Assembly: GCF_004348515.1 (NCBI RefSeq)
Contig: NZ_SMKH01000012.1
Location: forward strand, 1-51,963
Reading direction: 5' to 3'
Source of the DNA: Actinomadura sp. KC345
GTDB lineage: Bacteria > Actinomycetota > Actinomycetes > Streptosporangiales > Streptosporangiaceae
Length of the DNA stretch: 51,963 nucleotides
In this document: piece after piece, positions 1 to 8,100 of the stretch
Position numbering within the stretch: position 1 is the stretch's first letter
How the letters are laid out: each line of letters starts with the position of its first letter
Translations under genes and position numbers: made by a program
Notes under the pieces: model-generated
The model's input: only the letters and a program-made list of their open reading frames with translations
Told to the model about the DNA's origin: nothing
Database searches by the model: none

Positions 1-473
1 GAGCAGTAGCGGCGGGAGCGGTTCGCGGTCGTGTCGAAGTACACCTGCTCGCAGCCCTCGGCCTTGCACAGGCCGAAACGGCCGATCCCCCGGTCGGCGA
101 CCTTGGCCGCCAGGCCCATCGCGGCGCGGGCCGCGTAACGGTCGGGTATCGAGCCGGACTCGTTGAAGTGCAGATGCCAGTCGTGGCCGTCGTGGCGGGA
201 CATCTGCGGATGGACGGGATGATGGATGAGCAGCGTGTTGAGGCGGTCCACGGCGTCGTCCTCGTCCCCGCGGGCGGCGGCGGTGAAGATCGCCCGCAGC
301 TGTGCGCGCAGTTCCCGCATGGCGTAGAGATCGCGGTGCGCGATCCGCCCGCCGAGATGCGGCCGGTGCGCCAGCAGTGCCCGAAGCCCATCGAGATCAC
401 GCAGGTCGTCGCCCTGGGGACCCTGCGTGTTCACGAGATCGATCGCCAGGTCTGCGTATGATGCGAGATTCAC
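1..473 (-). CDS. CGNR zinc-finger regulator, 3' end outside window
   Basis: Probable DNA-binding regulator of the CGNR zinc-finger (ABATE-domain) family. Reading leftward from a GTG at 473, the frame stays open to the window edge (about 157 residues). The N-terminus has the family motif DLVNT, a helical middle follows, and near the edge comes CKAEGCEQVYFDTTANRS then RRYCS, the first half of the Cys4 zinc finger. The closing CGNR motif would lie just beyond base 1. AGGAG at 479-483, five bases upstream, supports the GTG start. What it regulates cannot be read from the window. It is divergent from nothing close by; the neighbouring malic enzyme runs in the same direction and is separated by a terminator. 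Confidence 0.85.
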   Translation of the reverse strand, partial: MNLASYADLAIDLVNTQGPQGDDLRDLDGLRALLAHRPHLGGRIAHRDLYAMRELRAQLRAIFTAAARGDEDDAVDRLNTLLIHHPVHPQMSRHDGHDWHLHFNESGSIPDRYAARAAMGLAAKVADRGIGRFGLCKAEGCEQVYFDTTANRSRRYC

Positions 474-600
474 CTTCGCTCCTGATCGACGCGGCCTCAA
501 TGGACCCAGTCTCATTCCCTCATGGCAAGAAATACACCGGTTCTTGGGGAGAAAATGAGGCGGGCGACGCGGAATTGATCGAAAAGAGGCCGCGAACACC

Positions 601-640
601 CGGACGGCCCGCGTTCCCCGGCGGGAACGCGGGCCGTCCG
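601..640 (-). terminator. Perfect 18-bp hairpin after malic enzyme
   Basis: Arms 601-618 and 623-640 are perfectly complementary with a 4-base loop. The hairpin sits 23 bases beyond the malic enzyme stop. There is no T-run, as is common in high-GC actinobacteria. Being symmetric, it would also block rightward transcripts. Confidence 0.8.
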
Positions 641-662
641 GAAAGTCGATCGTGAATTTCCG

Positions 663-1853
663 TCAGACGCGGTTCACGCCCTCCTTGCGGGCCTGCTCGG
701 CCACCGCCGCGCTGACGGCCGGGGCGACGCGGTCGTCGAAGGGGCCGGGGATGACGTAGTCGGGGCCCAGGTCGTCGCCGATGATGTCGGCGAGCGCGTT
801 GGCCGCCGCGAGCTTCATGCCCTCGGTGATCGAGTGGGCGCGCACGTCCAGGGCGCCGCGGAAGATGCCCGGGAACGCCAGCACGTTGTTGATCTGGTTC
901 GGGTAGTCGCTGCGGCCGGTCGCCACGACCCTGGCGTGCCGCCGCGCGACGTCGGGGTGCACCTCGGGGGTGGGGTTGGACAGCGCGAACACGATCGCGT
1001 TCTCCGACATCGTGGCGACGCACGTCTCATGGACGGTGCCGCCGGACAGGCCGATGAACACGTCGGCGCCGCGCAGCGCCTCCTCCGTGGAGCCCTTCAG
1101 GTGCGACCGGTTGGTGATCGCGGCGATCTGCGTCTTGACCGGGTTCAGGCCGTCCCGGCCCTCGTAGATGAGGCCCTTGCTGTCGGACAGCGCGATGTCG
1201 CCGATGCCGCCCTCGATCAGCATCTTGGAGACGGCGATGCCGGACGCGCCCGCGCCGGCCACGACCGCGCGCAGCTCCGACAGCGGCCTGCCGACCAGGC
1301 GGGCCGCGTTCTTGAGGGCGGCGAGCACCACGATCGCGGTGCCGTGCTGGTCGTCGTGGAAGACGGGGATGTCGAGCGCGGCGCGGAGCCGGTCCTCGAT
1401 CTCGAAGCACCGGGGGGCGCTGATGTCCTCCAGGTTGATGCCGCCGAAGCTCGGCGCCAGCCGGGTCACGGTGTCGACGATCTCGTCCACGCCCGTGCAG
1501 TTCAGCGCGATCGGCACGGAGTCGACGTCGGCGAACTCCTTGAACAGCAGGGACTTGCCCTCCATGACCGGCATGGAGGCGGCGGGACCGATGTCGCCGA
1601 GGCCGAGCACGGCGGTCCCGTCGGTGACGACGGCCACGACCTTGGACGTCCAGGTGTAGTCGTAGGCCAGTTCGGGACGGTCGGCGATCGCGGTGCACAC
1701 CCGGGCCACGCCCGGCGTGTAGGCCAGCGAAAGATCGTCTTTGTTGCGGACCGGAATGGTCGACCGCATTTCCAGCTTGCCGCCGCGGTGCAGCGTAAAG
1801 GCCGGATCATCGTCGAGTGAGGACGGTTCGGTGGGAATGGGCTCAGCAGCCAC
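663..1853 (-). CDS. NAD(P)-dependent malic enzyme
   Basis: Oxidative decarboxylation of malate to pyruvate, linking the TCA cycle to pyruvate and NAD(P)H supply; cytosolic. The 396 residues match the short bacterial malic enzyme class. Visible motifs: LAYTPGVARVC near 45, GDIGPAASMPVMEGK near 105, metal/substrate region INLEDISAPRCFEIE near 140, FHDDQHGTA near 165, and the Rossmann loop GAGASG near 200. The GTG start at 1853 has AGGGG five bases upstream. No phosphotransacetylase-like extension is present, so this is the minimal single-domain form. It stands alone: upstream is a long gap shared with the divergent amino-acid transporter, downstream a strong hairpin. NAD versus NADP preference cannot be decided from sequence by eye. 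Confidence 0.93.
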   Translation of the reverse strand: MAAEPIPTEPSSLDDDPAFTLHRGGKLEMRSTIPVRNKDDLSLAYTPGVARVCTAIADRPELAYDYTWTSKVVAVVTDGTAVLGLGDIGPAASMPVMEGKSLLFKEFADVDSVPIALNCTGVDEIVDTVTRLAPSFGGINLEDISAPRCFEIEDRLRAALDIPVFHDDQHGTAIVVLAALKNAARLVGRPLSELRAVVAGAGASGIAVSKMLIEGGIGDIALSDSKGLIYEGRDGLNPVKTQIAAITNRSHLKGSTEEALRGADVFIGLSGGTVHETCVATMSENAIVFALSNPTPEVHPDVARRHARVVATGRSDYPNQINNVLAFPGIFRGALDVRAHSITEGMKLAAANALADIIGDDLGPDYVIPGPFDDRVAPAVSAAVAEQARKEGVNRV

Positions 1854-2210
1854 AGCGACCCCTGTCAGTGAAAGTTGGCTTTCTTGCGATGCCGCCGCGG
1901 TGGTGTGGCGTGGTGGCCGGTCACCTGGTGGTCATCTCGCGACGTACGGGGGTCACCCGTCGTCCGATTCTCTCATACGGGGCTCCGCCCGCCCGGGGAC
2001 CGGGGTGGTGGTAACCATCACGTGATCCACCCCACCGCGGCCTGGAGGACCGGGGGGCGAGCGGAGTTCGCCGCTGGACGGTCGTTCCGGGGCTGCGTCG
2101 TTGCGTGATTGTTTCGGGTCCTTTATCCAGATCAGGGCGGTCGTGGGTCAAAATGTGCACCTGACCTTCGGATCCGCGCGGATCCGACGCAACCACTTGG
2201 AGGGGGACCA
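1854..2210. other. Divergent intergenic region, malic enzyme / amino-acid importer
   Basis: No gene is supported in these 357 bases. They must carry both divergent promoters. The only structure I see is an inverted repeat GGGGTGG (2002-2008) / CCACCCC (2027-2033) with an 18-base spacer, a possible regulator site. GGAGG at 2199-2203 is the ribosome binding site of the binding protein. No convincing -35/-10 pair was found. Confidence 0.5.
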
Positions 2211-3119
2211 GTGAACACCGGTTCTCTGCGCCGTCGCGCCGTCGCGGCGGGCGCGCTCGTGCTGACGGGCGCTCTCGCCCTGTCCGCATGTGGCGACAGC
2301 AACGACTCGGCCGACCCGGGCTCCGGCGGCTCGAACACGAGCGCGGACGCCAAGCTGGCGGCCATGGTCCCGGACGCGGTCAAGAGCGACGGCAAGATCG
2401 TCGTCGGCACCGACGGGTCCTACCCGCCCAACGAGTCCGTCGACCCGGCCACCCAGGAGATGGTCGGCTGGGACGTCGACCTCTTCGACGCCGTCGCGGC
2501 CAAGCTCGGCCTGAAGACCGAGTACAAGAACGCGGGCTTCGACACGATCATCCCGGGCGTCCAGTCGGGCAAGTACGAGATCGGGGTCTCCTCCTTCACC
2601 GACACCAAGGAGCGCGAGCAGGCCGTCGACTTCGTCACCTACTACACGGCGGGGACGGCCTGGGCGTCGCTCACGGGCAACCCCAAGGGCGTCAACCCCG
2701 ACGACGCCTGCGGCAAGAGCATCGGCGTGCAGCAGGGCACGGTGCAGGTCGACGACCTCACGGCCAAGAGCAAGGAGTGCACCGACGCGGGCAAGCCGGC
2801 GATCAAGCAGGTCGTCCGCAAGCAGCAGACCGAGGTCAACAACGACCTGGTCGCGGGCAAGGTGGACGCGATGGCCGCCGACTCGCCGATCATCGGTGAC
2901 GCGATCAAGAAGACCGGCAAGCTGGAGATCATCGGCCAGGCCTACGACACTGCGCCCTACGGCTACGCCCTCGGCAAGGACTCCGGCCAGTTCAAGGACG
3001 CCGTCCTCGCCGCGTTGAAGGCGCTCATCGCCGACGGCACCTACAAGAAGATCCTGACGGACGCCGGGGTGGAGAGCGGCGCGATCACCGACCCGGCGAT
3101 CAACGCCGCGCAGAGCTGA
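2211..3119 (+). CDS. Polar amino-acid ABC transporter substrate-binding lipoprotein
   Basis: Extracytoplasmic solute receptor of family 3 (glutamate/polar amino acids) delivering ligand to the permease encoded next. 302 residues from a GTG with GGAGG 7 bases upstream; a longer ATG reading from 2109 has no such signal and would bury the signal peptide. Signal peptide with twin arginines, hydrophobic core and lipobox LSAC (lipidated Cys27). The mature part shows VGTDGSYPPNE, GWDVDLFDAVAAKLG, GFDTIIPGVQSGKYE and SSFTDTKERE, all typical of SBP_bac_3. Four bases separate it from the permease, so one operon with the next two genes. Exact substrate is not readable; glutamate, arginine or another polar amino acid are all possible. 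Confidence 0.93.
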   Translation: MNTGSLRRRAVAAGALVLTGALALSACGDSNDSADPGSGGSNTSADAKLAAMVPDAVKSDGKIVVGTDGSYPPNESVDPATQEMVGWDVDLFDAVAAKLGLKTEYKNAGFDTIIPGVQSGKYEIGVSSFTDTKEREQAVDFVTYYTAGTAWASLTGNPKGVNPDDACGKSIGVQQGTVQVDDLTAKSKECTDAGKPAIKQVVRKQQTEVNNDLVAGKVDAMAADSPIIGDAIKKTGKLEIIGQAYDTAPYGYALGKDSGQFKDAVLAALKALIADGTYKKILTDAGVESGAITDPAINAAQS

Positions 3120-3123
3120 TCGC

Positions 3124-4038
3124 ATGACGGTCGACGACGACGTCGAGAAGGGGCGGCCCGAAGCGATCCGGGCCGTCCCGGTCCGGCATCCCGGCCGCTG
3201 GGTCGCCGCCGCGGTCGTGGTCGTGCTGCTCGCGATGTTCGTCAACTTCCTGCTGACGAGCGATGCCCTGGAGTGGTCGGAGCAGCGCAAGTACATCACG
3301 TCCGAAGCGGTGCTGAGGGGCGTCCGCAACACGATCCTGCTGACGGTCGCCGCGATGGTCGGCGGCATGCTGATCGGCACCGTCCTGGCGCTGATGAGGC
3401 TGTCGGCCAATCCGCTGCTGAGCAGCGCGGCCTGGCTCTACCTGTGGTTCTTCCGCGGCACGCCGCTCTACACGCAGCTGCTCATCTGGGGCGCGATCGG
3501 CACGCTGCTGCCGACGGTCGGGATCGGCATCCCGTTCGGGCCCGAGTTCCACACCTGGGAGACGCAGGCGCTGGTCACCCCGATGATCGCCGCCGGTCTG
3601 GGCCTGATCCTGAACGAGGCCGCCTACATGGCGGAGATCGTCCGGGCCGGGATCCTGTCGGTGGACGAGGGGCAGCAGGAGGCGGCGAGCGCGCTCGGCA
3701 TGTCCCGGATGCAGACCATGCGCCGGATCGTCCTGCCGCAGGCGATGCGGGTCATCGTCCCTCCGACCGGCAACGAGGTGCTCTCCATGATGAAGAACAC
3801 CTCGCTGGTCGCGGCGGTCCCGTTCTCCGAGCTGACGTTCACCGCGCAGACCATCTACGCCAGCACCTACAAGATCATTCCGATGCTGGTGATGGCGTGC
3901 CTGTGGTACCTGCTGCTGTCCTCGGTCCTGATGATCGCCCAGTACTACATCGAGCGGTACTTCAGCCGGGGGGTCGGCAAGGGGGCGTCGCCACGCCGCC
4001 AGCGGGTCCGCTTCCGCGGCGGAGGCGGCGGCCAATGA
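3124..4038 (+). CDS. Polar amino-acid ABC transporter permease
   Basis: Inner-membrane permease of the HisM/GltK type. 304 residues; a cytoplasmic N-terminus, then a first membrane segment near 25-45 ([17 protein letters not shown]) followed by the usual BPD_transp_1 core of further segments. The ATPase-coupling EAA loop is clear ([16 protein letters not shown], [12 protein letters not shown] near 180-195, then [11 protein letters not shown]). The arginine-rich, glycine-rich tail is not conserved. The ATG lies four bases after the binding-protein stop, and the stop overlaps the ATPase start as ATGA, so translation is coupled across the operon. Only one permease is encoded, so the channel is probably a homodimer. 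Confidence 0.93.
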   Translation: MTVDDDVEKGRPEAIRAVPVRHPGRWVAAAVVVVLLAMFVNFLLTSDALEWSEQRKYITSEAVLRGVRNTILLTVAAMVGGMLIGTVLALMRLSANPLLSSAAWLYLWFFRGTPLYTQLLIWGAIGTLLPTVGIGIPFGPEFHTWETQALVTPMIAAGLGLILNEAAYMAEIVRAGILSVDEGQQEAASALGMSRMQTMRRIVLPQAMRVIVPPTGNEVLSMMKNTSLVAAVPFSELTFTAQTIYASTYKIIPMLVMACLWYLLLSSVLMIAQYYIERYFSRGVGKGASPRRQRVRFRGGGGGQ

Positions 4039-4850
4039 GCGGAGGTGAGGACGAGGTGACCCTCGCCAAGGAACCGGCGCCGGAGAGCGGCGGTCTGATG
4101 GTGAAGGCCGAGCAGGTGCACAAGTCGTTCGGCCGGCTGGAGGTGTTGAAGGGCATCGACCTCCAGGTCCGGACGGGCGAGGTGATGTGCGTCGTCGGCC
4201 CGTCCGGTTCGGGGAAGTCGACGTTCCTGCGCTGCATCAACCACCTGGAGAAGATCAACGCCGGGCGGCTGTGGGTGAACGGCCACCTGGTCGGCTACCG
4301 GCAGCAGGGCGGCAAGCTGTACGAGCTGCGCGACCGGGAGGTCTCGGCGCAGCGCCGCGAGATCGGCATGGTGTTCCAGCGCTTCAACCTGTTCCCCCAC
4401 AAGACGGCGCTGGAGAACGTGATGGGTGCGCCGATCTGGGTCAAGCGCCAGCCGAAGGACCAGGTCAGGCAGCGGGCCCTCGCGCTGCTGGAGCGCGTCG
4501 GGCTGAGCGACAAGGCGCAGGTCTACCCGTCGCAGCTGTCGGGCGGGCAGCAGCAGCGGGTGGCGATCGCGCGGGCGCTCGCGATGGAGCCCGCGCTGAT
4601 GCTGTTCGACGAGCCGACCTCGGCGCTGGACCCGGAGCTGGTCGGCGAGGTCCTGGACGTCATGAAGCAGCTCGCCCTCGACGGCATGACCATGATCGTG
4701 GTCACCCACGAGATGGGCTTCGCCCGCGAGGTCGGCGACTCCCTGGTCTTCATGGACGACGGCGCCGTGGTCGAGCAGGGCACGCCCCGCGAGGTCCTGG
4801 CCAACCCCCAGCACGCCCGCACCCAGGACTTCCTCTCCAAGGTCCTCTGA
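4035..4850 (+). CDS. Polar amino-acid ABC transporter ATP-binding protein
   Basis: Energises the importer encoded by the two preceding genes. 271 residues starting at the ATG overlapping the permease stop (4035). Walker [10 protein letters not shown] at 55-63, Q-loop [10 protein letters not shown], signature [15 protein letters not shown], Walker [13 protein letters not shown] and H-loop VVTHEMG are all intact, as in GlnQ/HisP proteins. The roughly 20-residue acidic N-terminal extension is unusual for the family; a second in-frame ATG (MVKAEQ) exists after it, so the true start could be there. Last gene of the operon. Confidence 0.94.
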   Translation: MSGGEDEVTLAKEPAPESGGLMVKAEQVHKSFGRLEVLKGIDLQVRTGEVMCVVGPSGSGKSTFLRCINHLEKINAGRLWVNGHLVGYRQQGGKLYELRDREVSAQRREIGMVFQRFNLFPHKTALENVMGAPIWVKRQPKDQVRQRALALLERVGLSDKAQVYPSQLSGGQQQRVAIARALAMEPALMLFDEPTSALDPELVGEVLDVMKQLALDGMTMIVVTHEMGFAREVGDSLVFMDDGAVVEQGTPREVLANPQHARTQDFLSKVL

Positions 4851-4870
4851 GCACATCCGGTTTTCCATGG

Positions 4871-4900
4871 CGAAGGGGCGACTTCAGACGGACCCCTTCG
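4871..4900. terminator. Weak hairpin between convergent genes
   Basis: CGAAGGGG (4871-4878) pairs with CCCCTTCG (4893-4900) across a 14-base loop, between the ATPase stop and the converging hypothetical gene. No T-run; modest stem, so only a candidate bidirectional terminator. Confidence 0.4.
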
Positions 4901-4928
4901 TCGACGACGGCCGCGGACGTCGGCTGAG

Positions 4929-5960
4929 TCAGACGCGGCCACCGCGCTTCGTGGGAAGCCCGATCCCGAGCAACTCCACGTCCGGGGAGATCACCTCGTG
5001 CCAGAGGTCGTCGAAGGGGACGCCGTAGGACCGCAGCGCGCCGACGAGCATGCGCGCTGCGGTCTGGGCCTCCTGCCAGCCGACCGTCGGGAAGTCGCAC
5101 GTCAGCAGGCCGTCAAGGTCGCGCGAGTCGGCCGGTTGCCAGCCCAGGTCGGCCATCGCCTCCGACCAGCCGGGGCCGGGATCGTCGGGGACGCGCGCCT
5201 GGAGATGAAGCGTCCAGTCCTCGAAGGTGGTCCACTGCACGAATCGGAGGTCCTCCGGGGTGCGCACGACCACGGTGAAGCGGTCGGGTACGTCCAGGAG
5301 GGCGAAGTCCCGGACGACCGATCCCAGTGTGGTCGCCAGCTGCTCCTCGAACTGGTTCCAGTCGTCGGCCCAGACGCCGCCCGGGGCCCAGTCCCACCCC
5401 CGGCCGAGCACCTGCCAGTAGCCGAGTTGCTCGAGCGTGTGCTCAGGCTCGGCCCAGTTCGATGAGAGGTGCTCGTCGCGGTCGACGGCATCGGTGGGGC
5501 TGACCCGCAGGGACGTGTGGCCGCCGGCGTGTTCGAGCTCCAGCAACCGCACCGGGTTGCGCCAGCGCAGCAGCGGCCCGGGGCCCCGCATGATCGACGG
5601 CGGGCCCAGGGTCTCTTCGAGGGCAGCGCGCACGCTGAGGAAGAGATCTTCGCCTTCTCCCACCGGTACGGAGATCTCGGAGCCGAGATCGGAGCCGTGC
5701 CGGGCCACCTGCCCGAGGCCGGTGCCGAGGCCGGTGTCGTACTGATCGTGGGACTCCCCCTTGCATCCCGGGCGGAAGTCCTCGTAGTTCCACAACCGGG
5801 GGTAGAGGCGGCTCCGTTTCCGTTCCTCGGCGGAGGCCCGTGTCGGCAGCCAGCCGAGATGGGCCGGGGCCCGGTCGAACGCGGCCTCGTCCCATCCGGT
5901 CATGTCGAGCGTGGCGAAGCGGCCGACGAGTTCGCGGACCTGATCATCGGTGAGGGGCAT
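4929..5960 (-). CDS. Hypothetical protein, 343 residues
   Basis: I do not recognise this protein with confidence. It is acidic and rich in Trp, with no signal peptide or membrane segment, so probably cytosolic. It looks two-part: residues about 1-200 (HLGWLPTRA, a charged middle, EHAGGHTSLRVSPTDA) and a C-terminal part with FVQWTTFEDWTLHLQ and a terminal helix region (VGWQEAQTAARMLVGALRS). The second part resembles the TY-Chap/YbjN-like chaperone fold seen in many actinobacterial hypotheticals, but that is only an impression. Start chosen at ATG 5960 (MPLTDDQV): there is no Shine-Dalgarno sequence, but TAAGAT at 5969-5974 lies eight bases upstream, consistent with a leaderless transcript. An in-frame upstream ATG at 6050 falls within a terminator hairpin. 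Confidence 0.7.
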   Translation of the reverse strand: MPLTDDQVRELVGRFATLDMTGWDEAAFDRAPAHLGWLPTRASAEERKRSRLYPRLWNYEDFRPGCKGESHDQYDTGLGTGLGQVARHGSDLGSEISVPVGEGEDLFLSVRAALEETLGPPSIMRGPGPLLRWRNPVRLLELEHAGGHTSLRVSPTDAVDRDEHLSSNWAEPEHTLEQLGYWQVLGRGWDWAPGGVWADDWNQFEEQLATTLGSVVRDFALLDVPDRFTVVVRTPEDLRFVQWTTFEDWTLHLQARVPDDPGPGWSEAMADLGWQPADSRDLDGLLTCDFPTVGWQEAQTAARMLVGALRSYGVPFDDLWHEVISPDVELLGIGLPTKRGGRV

Positions 5961-6022
5961 AACAGATGATCTTAGGAGGGGTCCCGGTACCAGCGGCTGC
6001 TTCCTCCTGTCGTACCCGTGAA

Positions 6023-6047
6023 GAGGCCCCGCGCCCCGCGGGGCCTC
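6023..6047 (-). terminator. GC-rich hairpin after the 6121 gene
   Basis: GAGGCCCCGC (6023-6032) pairs perfectly with GCGGGGCCTC (6038-6047), five-base loop. It follows the leftward gene ending at 6121. No T-run. Confidence 0.6.
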
Positions 6048-6077
6048 CATGCTTCACGTCTTCCGCGGTTCGTTAGC

Positions 6078-6100
6078 CGATAGACCACGTCCTCTCTTCT
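6078..6100 (-). repeat. Copy 1 of a 23-bp dispersed repeat
   Basis: On the minus strand this reads AGAAGAGAGGACGTGGTCTA followed by TCG. It matches the copy at 7908-7930 at 21 of 23 positions. Both copies lie downstream of one leftward gene and upstream of the next. It may be a regulator site or promoter element; see findings. Confidence 0.6.
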
Positions 6101-6120
6101 CGTCGGCAGGGGGCGCCGCC

Positions 6121-6552
6121 TCACGTCTTGAGCACGGCGAGCACCTGGTCGATCTGCCGGGCAGGGAGGTACAGGTTCGCGCCGGGCCGACGCCCTTGGA
6201 CTGTGATCGGGCTGCTGCACTCCCAGCCGTGCCCCGCAGCGATGCCCGCCGTCAGGGCGACGAGCCGCTCGGCGTCTTCGAGAGGCAGTTGCAACCAGGC
6301 GAAGCCGTCCCAGAAGGCCGCGTAGCGGGCCCTGCGTGGCTTCGGGTACAGCCACCCTCCGCCGTGGACGCTCGCGCCGACGTCCTCGCAGCACTGGAAG
6401 GTCCCGATTCCCGTGTCCCAAAGTGCCTGGACGAGCGGGACCATCCGGCAGTCGATCTGGACGTGTTCACCAGTCGGTGTGGTGAGTGTCTCGACAGCAT
6501 GCACTTGAACGGCCTTGGGTGCTTCTGAGGCTTGGCTGTCATGCCGACTCAT
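6121..6552 (-). CDS. Hypothetical Cys-containing protein, 143 residues
   Basis: Not recognised by name. A soluble small protein with no membrane segment. The region LVQALWDTGIGTFQCCEDVG (about 38-57) resembles actinobacterial hypotheticals in which a W..G..T..CCQ-like motif precedes an aromatic strand; the pair Cys-Cys could bind metal or be redox-active, which is inference. The rest contains GGGWLYPKPRRARYAAFWDG and a helical C-terminus. Its ATG overlaps the stop of the APH-like kinase gene (ATGA at 6549-6552), so it is translationally coupled as the last gene of the leftward operon starting at 8516. A GC-rich hairpin follows. Confidence 0.75.
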   Translation of the reverse strand: MSRHDSQASEAPKAVQVHAVETLTTPTGEHVQIDCRMVPLVQALWDTGIGTFQCCEDVGASVHGGGWLYPKPRRARYAAFWDGFAWLQLPLEDAERLVALTAGIAAGHGWECSSPITVQGRRPGANLYLPARQIDQVLAVLKT

Positions 6553-7358
6553 TCGAGGACTCCTCGGTATGACGCCCAGCGCCGCACATCAGCCAAGTAG
6601 GGGCCGATCCACTCGGCCGAGACCATCTCGTGGCGGCGGGTCCACACGGCGGTGTGCAGCCGGGCGTACTGGTCGATGGAGGTGGGATCTGCCTCCCGCC
6701 AGGCGGGGAACTGGTGCAGCCACTTCTCGGCCGAAGCGGGAGTGTGCCCAGCCGACAGCAACCAGGGGATCATCTGCCCCATCTCGACCCATGGGGCTCC
6801 GTGACTGACGAAGGCCCAATCCACGAAGTAGACCGCGTCTTCAGGGGTGATGAGGACGTTCTTGGCGTTGATGTCGGTGTGCAGCAACGCCTGCCCCGAC
6901 ATCGGGGATGCATCCCCGCCGATGCCGTGCCAGCGCATGGTGACGGGACGGTCCACCACGGCGGGCGGGGACGTCTTCTGGAGGAGATGTACCGCTTTGG
7001 CGACCAGGTCCAAGTCACAGGAACCGGGGGAGTAGTCCGGGTGACGGCCCGGTATGTGCTCGAACACGAGCACGAGCCACCCCTCGACCTCCGTGCTCCG
7101 CAGAAGCCGAGGGGCGAACTCGTTGACGAAGGGGTTGACCTTCGCCTCCCACCGAAGCGACGTGACCTCCGGGCCGTCCTTCTCCGGGAGCTTGCGCGCC
7201 GCCTTGACGAACACGGTTCCATGTTCGCCGATCACCGTTGAGGCGATGTCGGCGTGGTTGCCGGAGTCGGCGGGACGGATGTCCTTGATCTGCCCGTATT
7301 GGTTGGTAATGGCCTCTCGTTCTGAGGCGGGCAGGTCGTCCCAGTCGCTTCGCGTCAT
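6549..7358 (-). CDS. Aminoglycoside phosphotransferase-fold kinase
   Basis: APH/choline-kinase-like small-molecule or protein kinase. 269 residues from ATG 7358, preceded by AGGGA; a longer reading from 7445 would run across the previous gene. Lys in VFVKAARK may be the nucleotide-binding lysine; the catalytic loop HTDINAKNVL has His160, Asp162 and Asn; the metal-binding Asp is Asp180 in VDWAF (DFG equivalent). These are the residues needed for activity. The gene begins five bases after the DUF1399-like gene stops and its stop overlaps the next start. Similar kinases sit next to XRE/DUF397 genes in actinobacteria; the substrate is unknown and resistance to antibiotics should not be assumed. 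Confidence 0.82.
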   Translation of the reverse strand: MTRSDWDDLPASEREAITNQYGQIKDIRPADSGNHADIASTVIGEHGTVFVKAARKLPEKDGPEVTSLRWEAKVNPFVNEFAPRLLRSTEVEGWLVLVFEHIPGRHPDYSPGSCDLDLVAKAVHLLQKTSPPAVVDRPVTMRWHGIGGDASPMSGQALLHTDINAKNVLITPEDAVYFVDWAFVSHGAPWVEMGQMIPWLLSAGHTPASAEKWLHQFPAWREADPTSIDQYARLHTAVWTRRHEMVSAEWIGPYLADVRRWASYRGVLE

Positions 7359-7363
7359 GTTCC

Positions 7364-7852
7364 CTACAACCTGGTGAGGCGGCCCTGGCAGATGTCCGAG
7401 CAGCAGCTCGTTCCCGACTCCCAGAAGCGGTCGTCCACCGGCCATCCGTAGTGGCGCATCGCCCGGACGGTGATGGCGACCGATCGGCCGCTGGTGATGG
7501 ATGAGTTGCTGACCGGGACGTGGTCGATGAACCGGTCACCCGTCAGCTTCTTGCAGAATTCCCGGTAGTCCGCGGTCAGGTCCAGGAAAGCGTGCAAGGC
7601 GTCGTCGATTTCCTTCGACGGAGTGAGGTGGTTGAACTCCTCCGCGTCCCGCACGATGCCTTCGGGCGGGCTGGACGGGTTGTACTCGGCGGTTGCCGCG
7701 AGGAAGCAGAGCATCTGCTCCACCATTGACTCGGCGTAGAAGCGGGCGACGTACAGGTACTCGTCCCGAAGACGCCCGACGAGCCGGTCGAACAGGTCGG
7801 GGGAGATCAGCTCCCGGGGGTCGCGGGCCGGGGCCTGGACTGTGAGTGTCAT
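7364..7852 (-). CDS. DUF1399/GRDP-like protein
   Basis: Resembles the DUF1399 segment of glycine-rich domain proteins, in which a helical stretch with TxxYxxFC is followed by F-I-x-H-x-P. Here: AFLDLTADYREFCKKLTGD then RFIDHVP (about residues 88-114). 162 residues from ATG 7852, GGAG upstream. The C-terminal part has two neighbouring Cys residues, Cys-Cys-x3-Cys (SGTSCCSDICQG), perhaps metal-binding. It lies 38 bases after the small membrane protein and five bases before the kinase gene, in the middle of the operon. Function unknown; assignment by motif only. Confidence 0.65.
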   Translation of the reverse strand: MTLTVQAPARDPRELISPDLFDRLVGRLRDEYLYVARFYAESMVEQMLCFLAATAEYNPSSPPEGIVRDAEEFNHLTPSKEIDDALHAFLDLTADYREFCKKLTGDRFIDHVPVSNSSITSGRSVAITVRAMRHYGWPVDDRFWESGTSCCSDICQGRLTRL

Positions 7853-7890
7853 ACGACTTCTTCTCCGGATCTTGAAGGGAGGGGCTCGTC

Positions 7891-8100
7891 TCATGGCTTT
7901 GAGCGGTCGATAGACCACCTGCTCTCTTCTTTCGGATTGGACAACGGATCTCCAGGGCGCCTTTCGTGTCGGCCCCGCGCCTTACGTGCGCGGCCGACCG
8001 CCCATGGGTAGAGCAGGAGGCCCGTTATGAGACCGGAGAGGACCGATACCGTGACGGCGATCAGGATGGGCCAGACCAGCGGCCAGAGATCAGGAGTCAT
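7891..8100 (-). CDS. Small single-pass membrane protein, 69 residues
   Basis: Not recognised as a named family. N-terminus MTPDLWPLVW, then one long hydrophobic segment (about residues 7-33, ending LLLYPW) followed by a strongly basic cytoplasmic tail (GRARKARGRHERR). The topology would be N-out/C-in by the positive-inside rule. Its ATG (8098-8100) overlaps the stop of the HATPase gene as ATGA, strong evidence that it is translated and coupled. The last codons are made by copy 2 of the dispersed repeat. The likely job is anchoring or partnering the HATPase or the kinase at the membrane, which is inference. Confidence 0.7.
   Translation of the reverse strand: MTPDLWPLVWPILIAVTVSVLSGLITGLLLYPWAVGRARKARGRHERRPGDPLSNPKEESRWSIDRSKP
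7908..7930 (-). repeat. Copy 2 of the 23-bp dispersed repeat
   Basis: On the minus strand AGAAGAGAGCAGGTGGTCTA followed by TCG, 21/23 identical to 6078-6100. It overlaps the end of the small membrane protein gene and lies 56 bases upstream of the DUF1399-like gene start. Confidence 0.6.

Noticed and set aside
5961..6050. Longer start (ATG 6050) for the 4929 gene
   Set aside because: The extension is encoded by the terminator hairpin and is Arg/Pro/Gly-rich; ATG 5960 fits a leaderless promoter better.
6050..6110. Possible tRNA or tRNA fragment
   Set aside because: A GGTTCG stretch is present but no acceptor stem, anticodon or D-arm can be folded.
6549..7358. Antibiotic-resistance call for the APH-fold kinase
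   Set aside because: The fold and catalytic residues do not define the substrate, and the neighbours point to a regulatory locus.
7908..7930. DasR (dre) site
   Set aside because: Only a TGGTCTA half is present; the other half does not match the dre palindrome.
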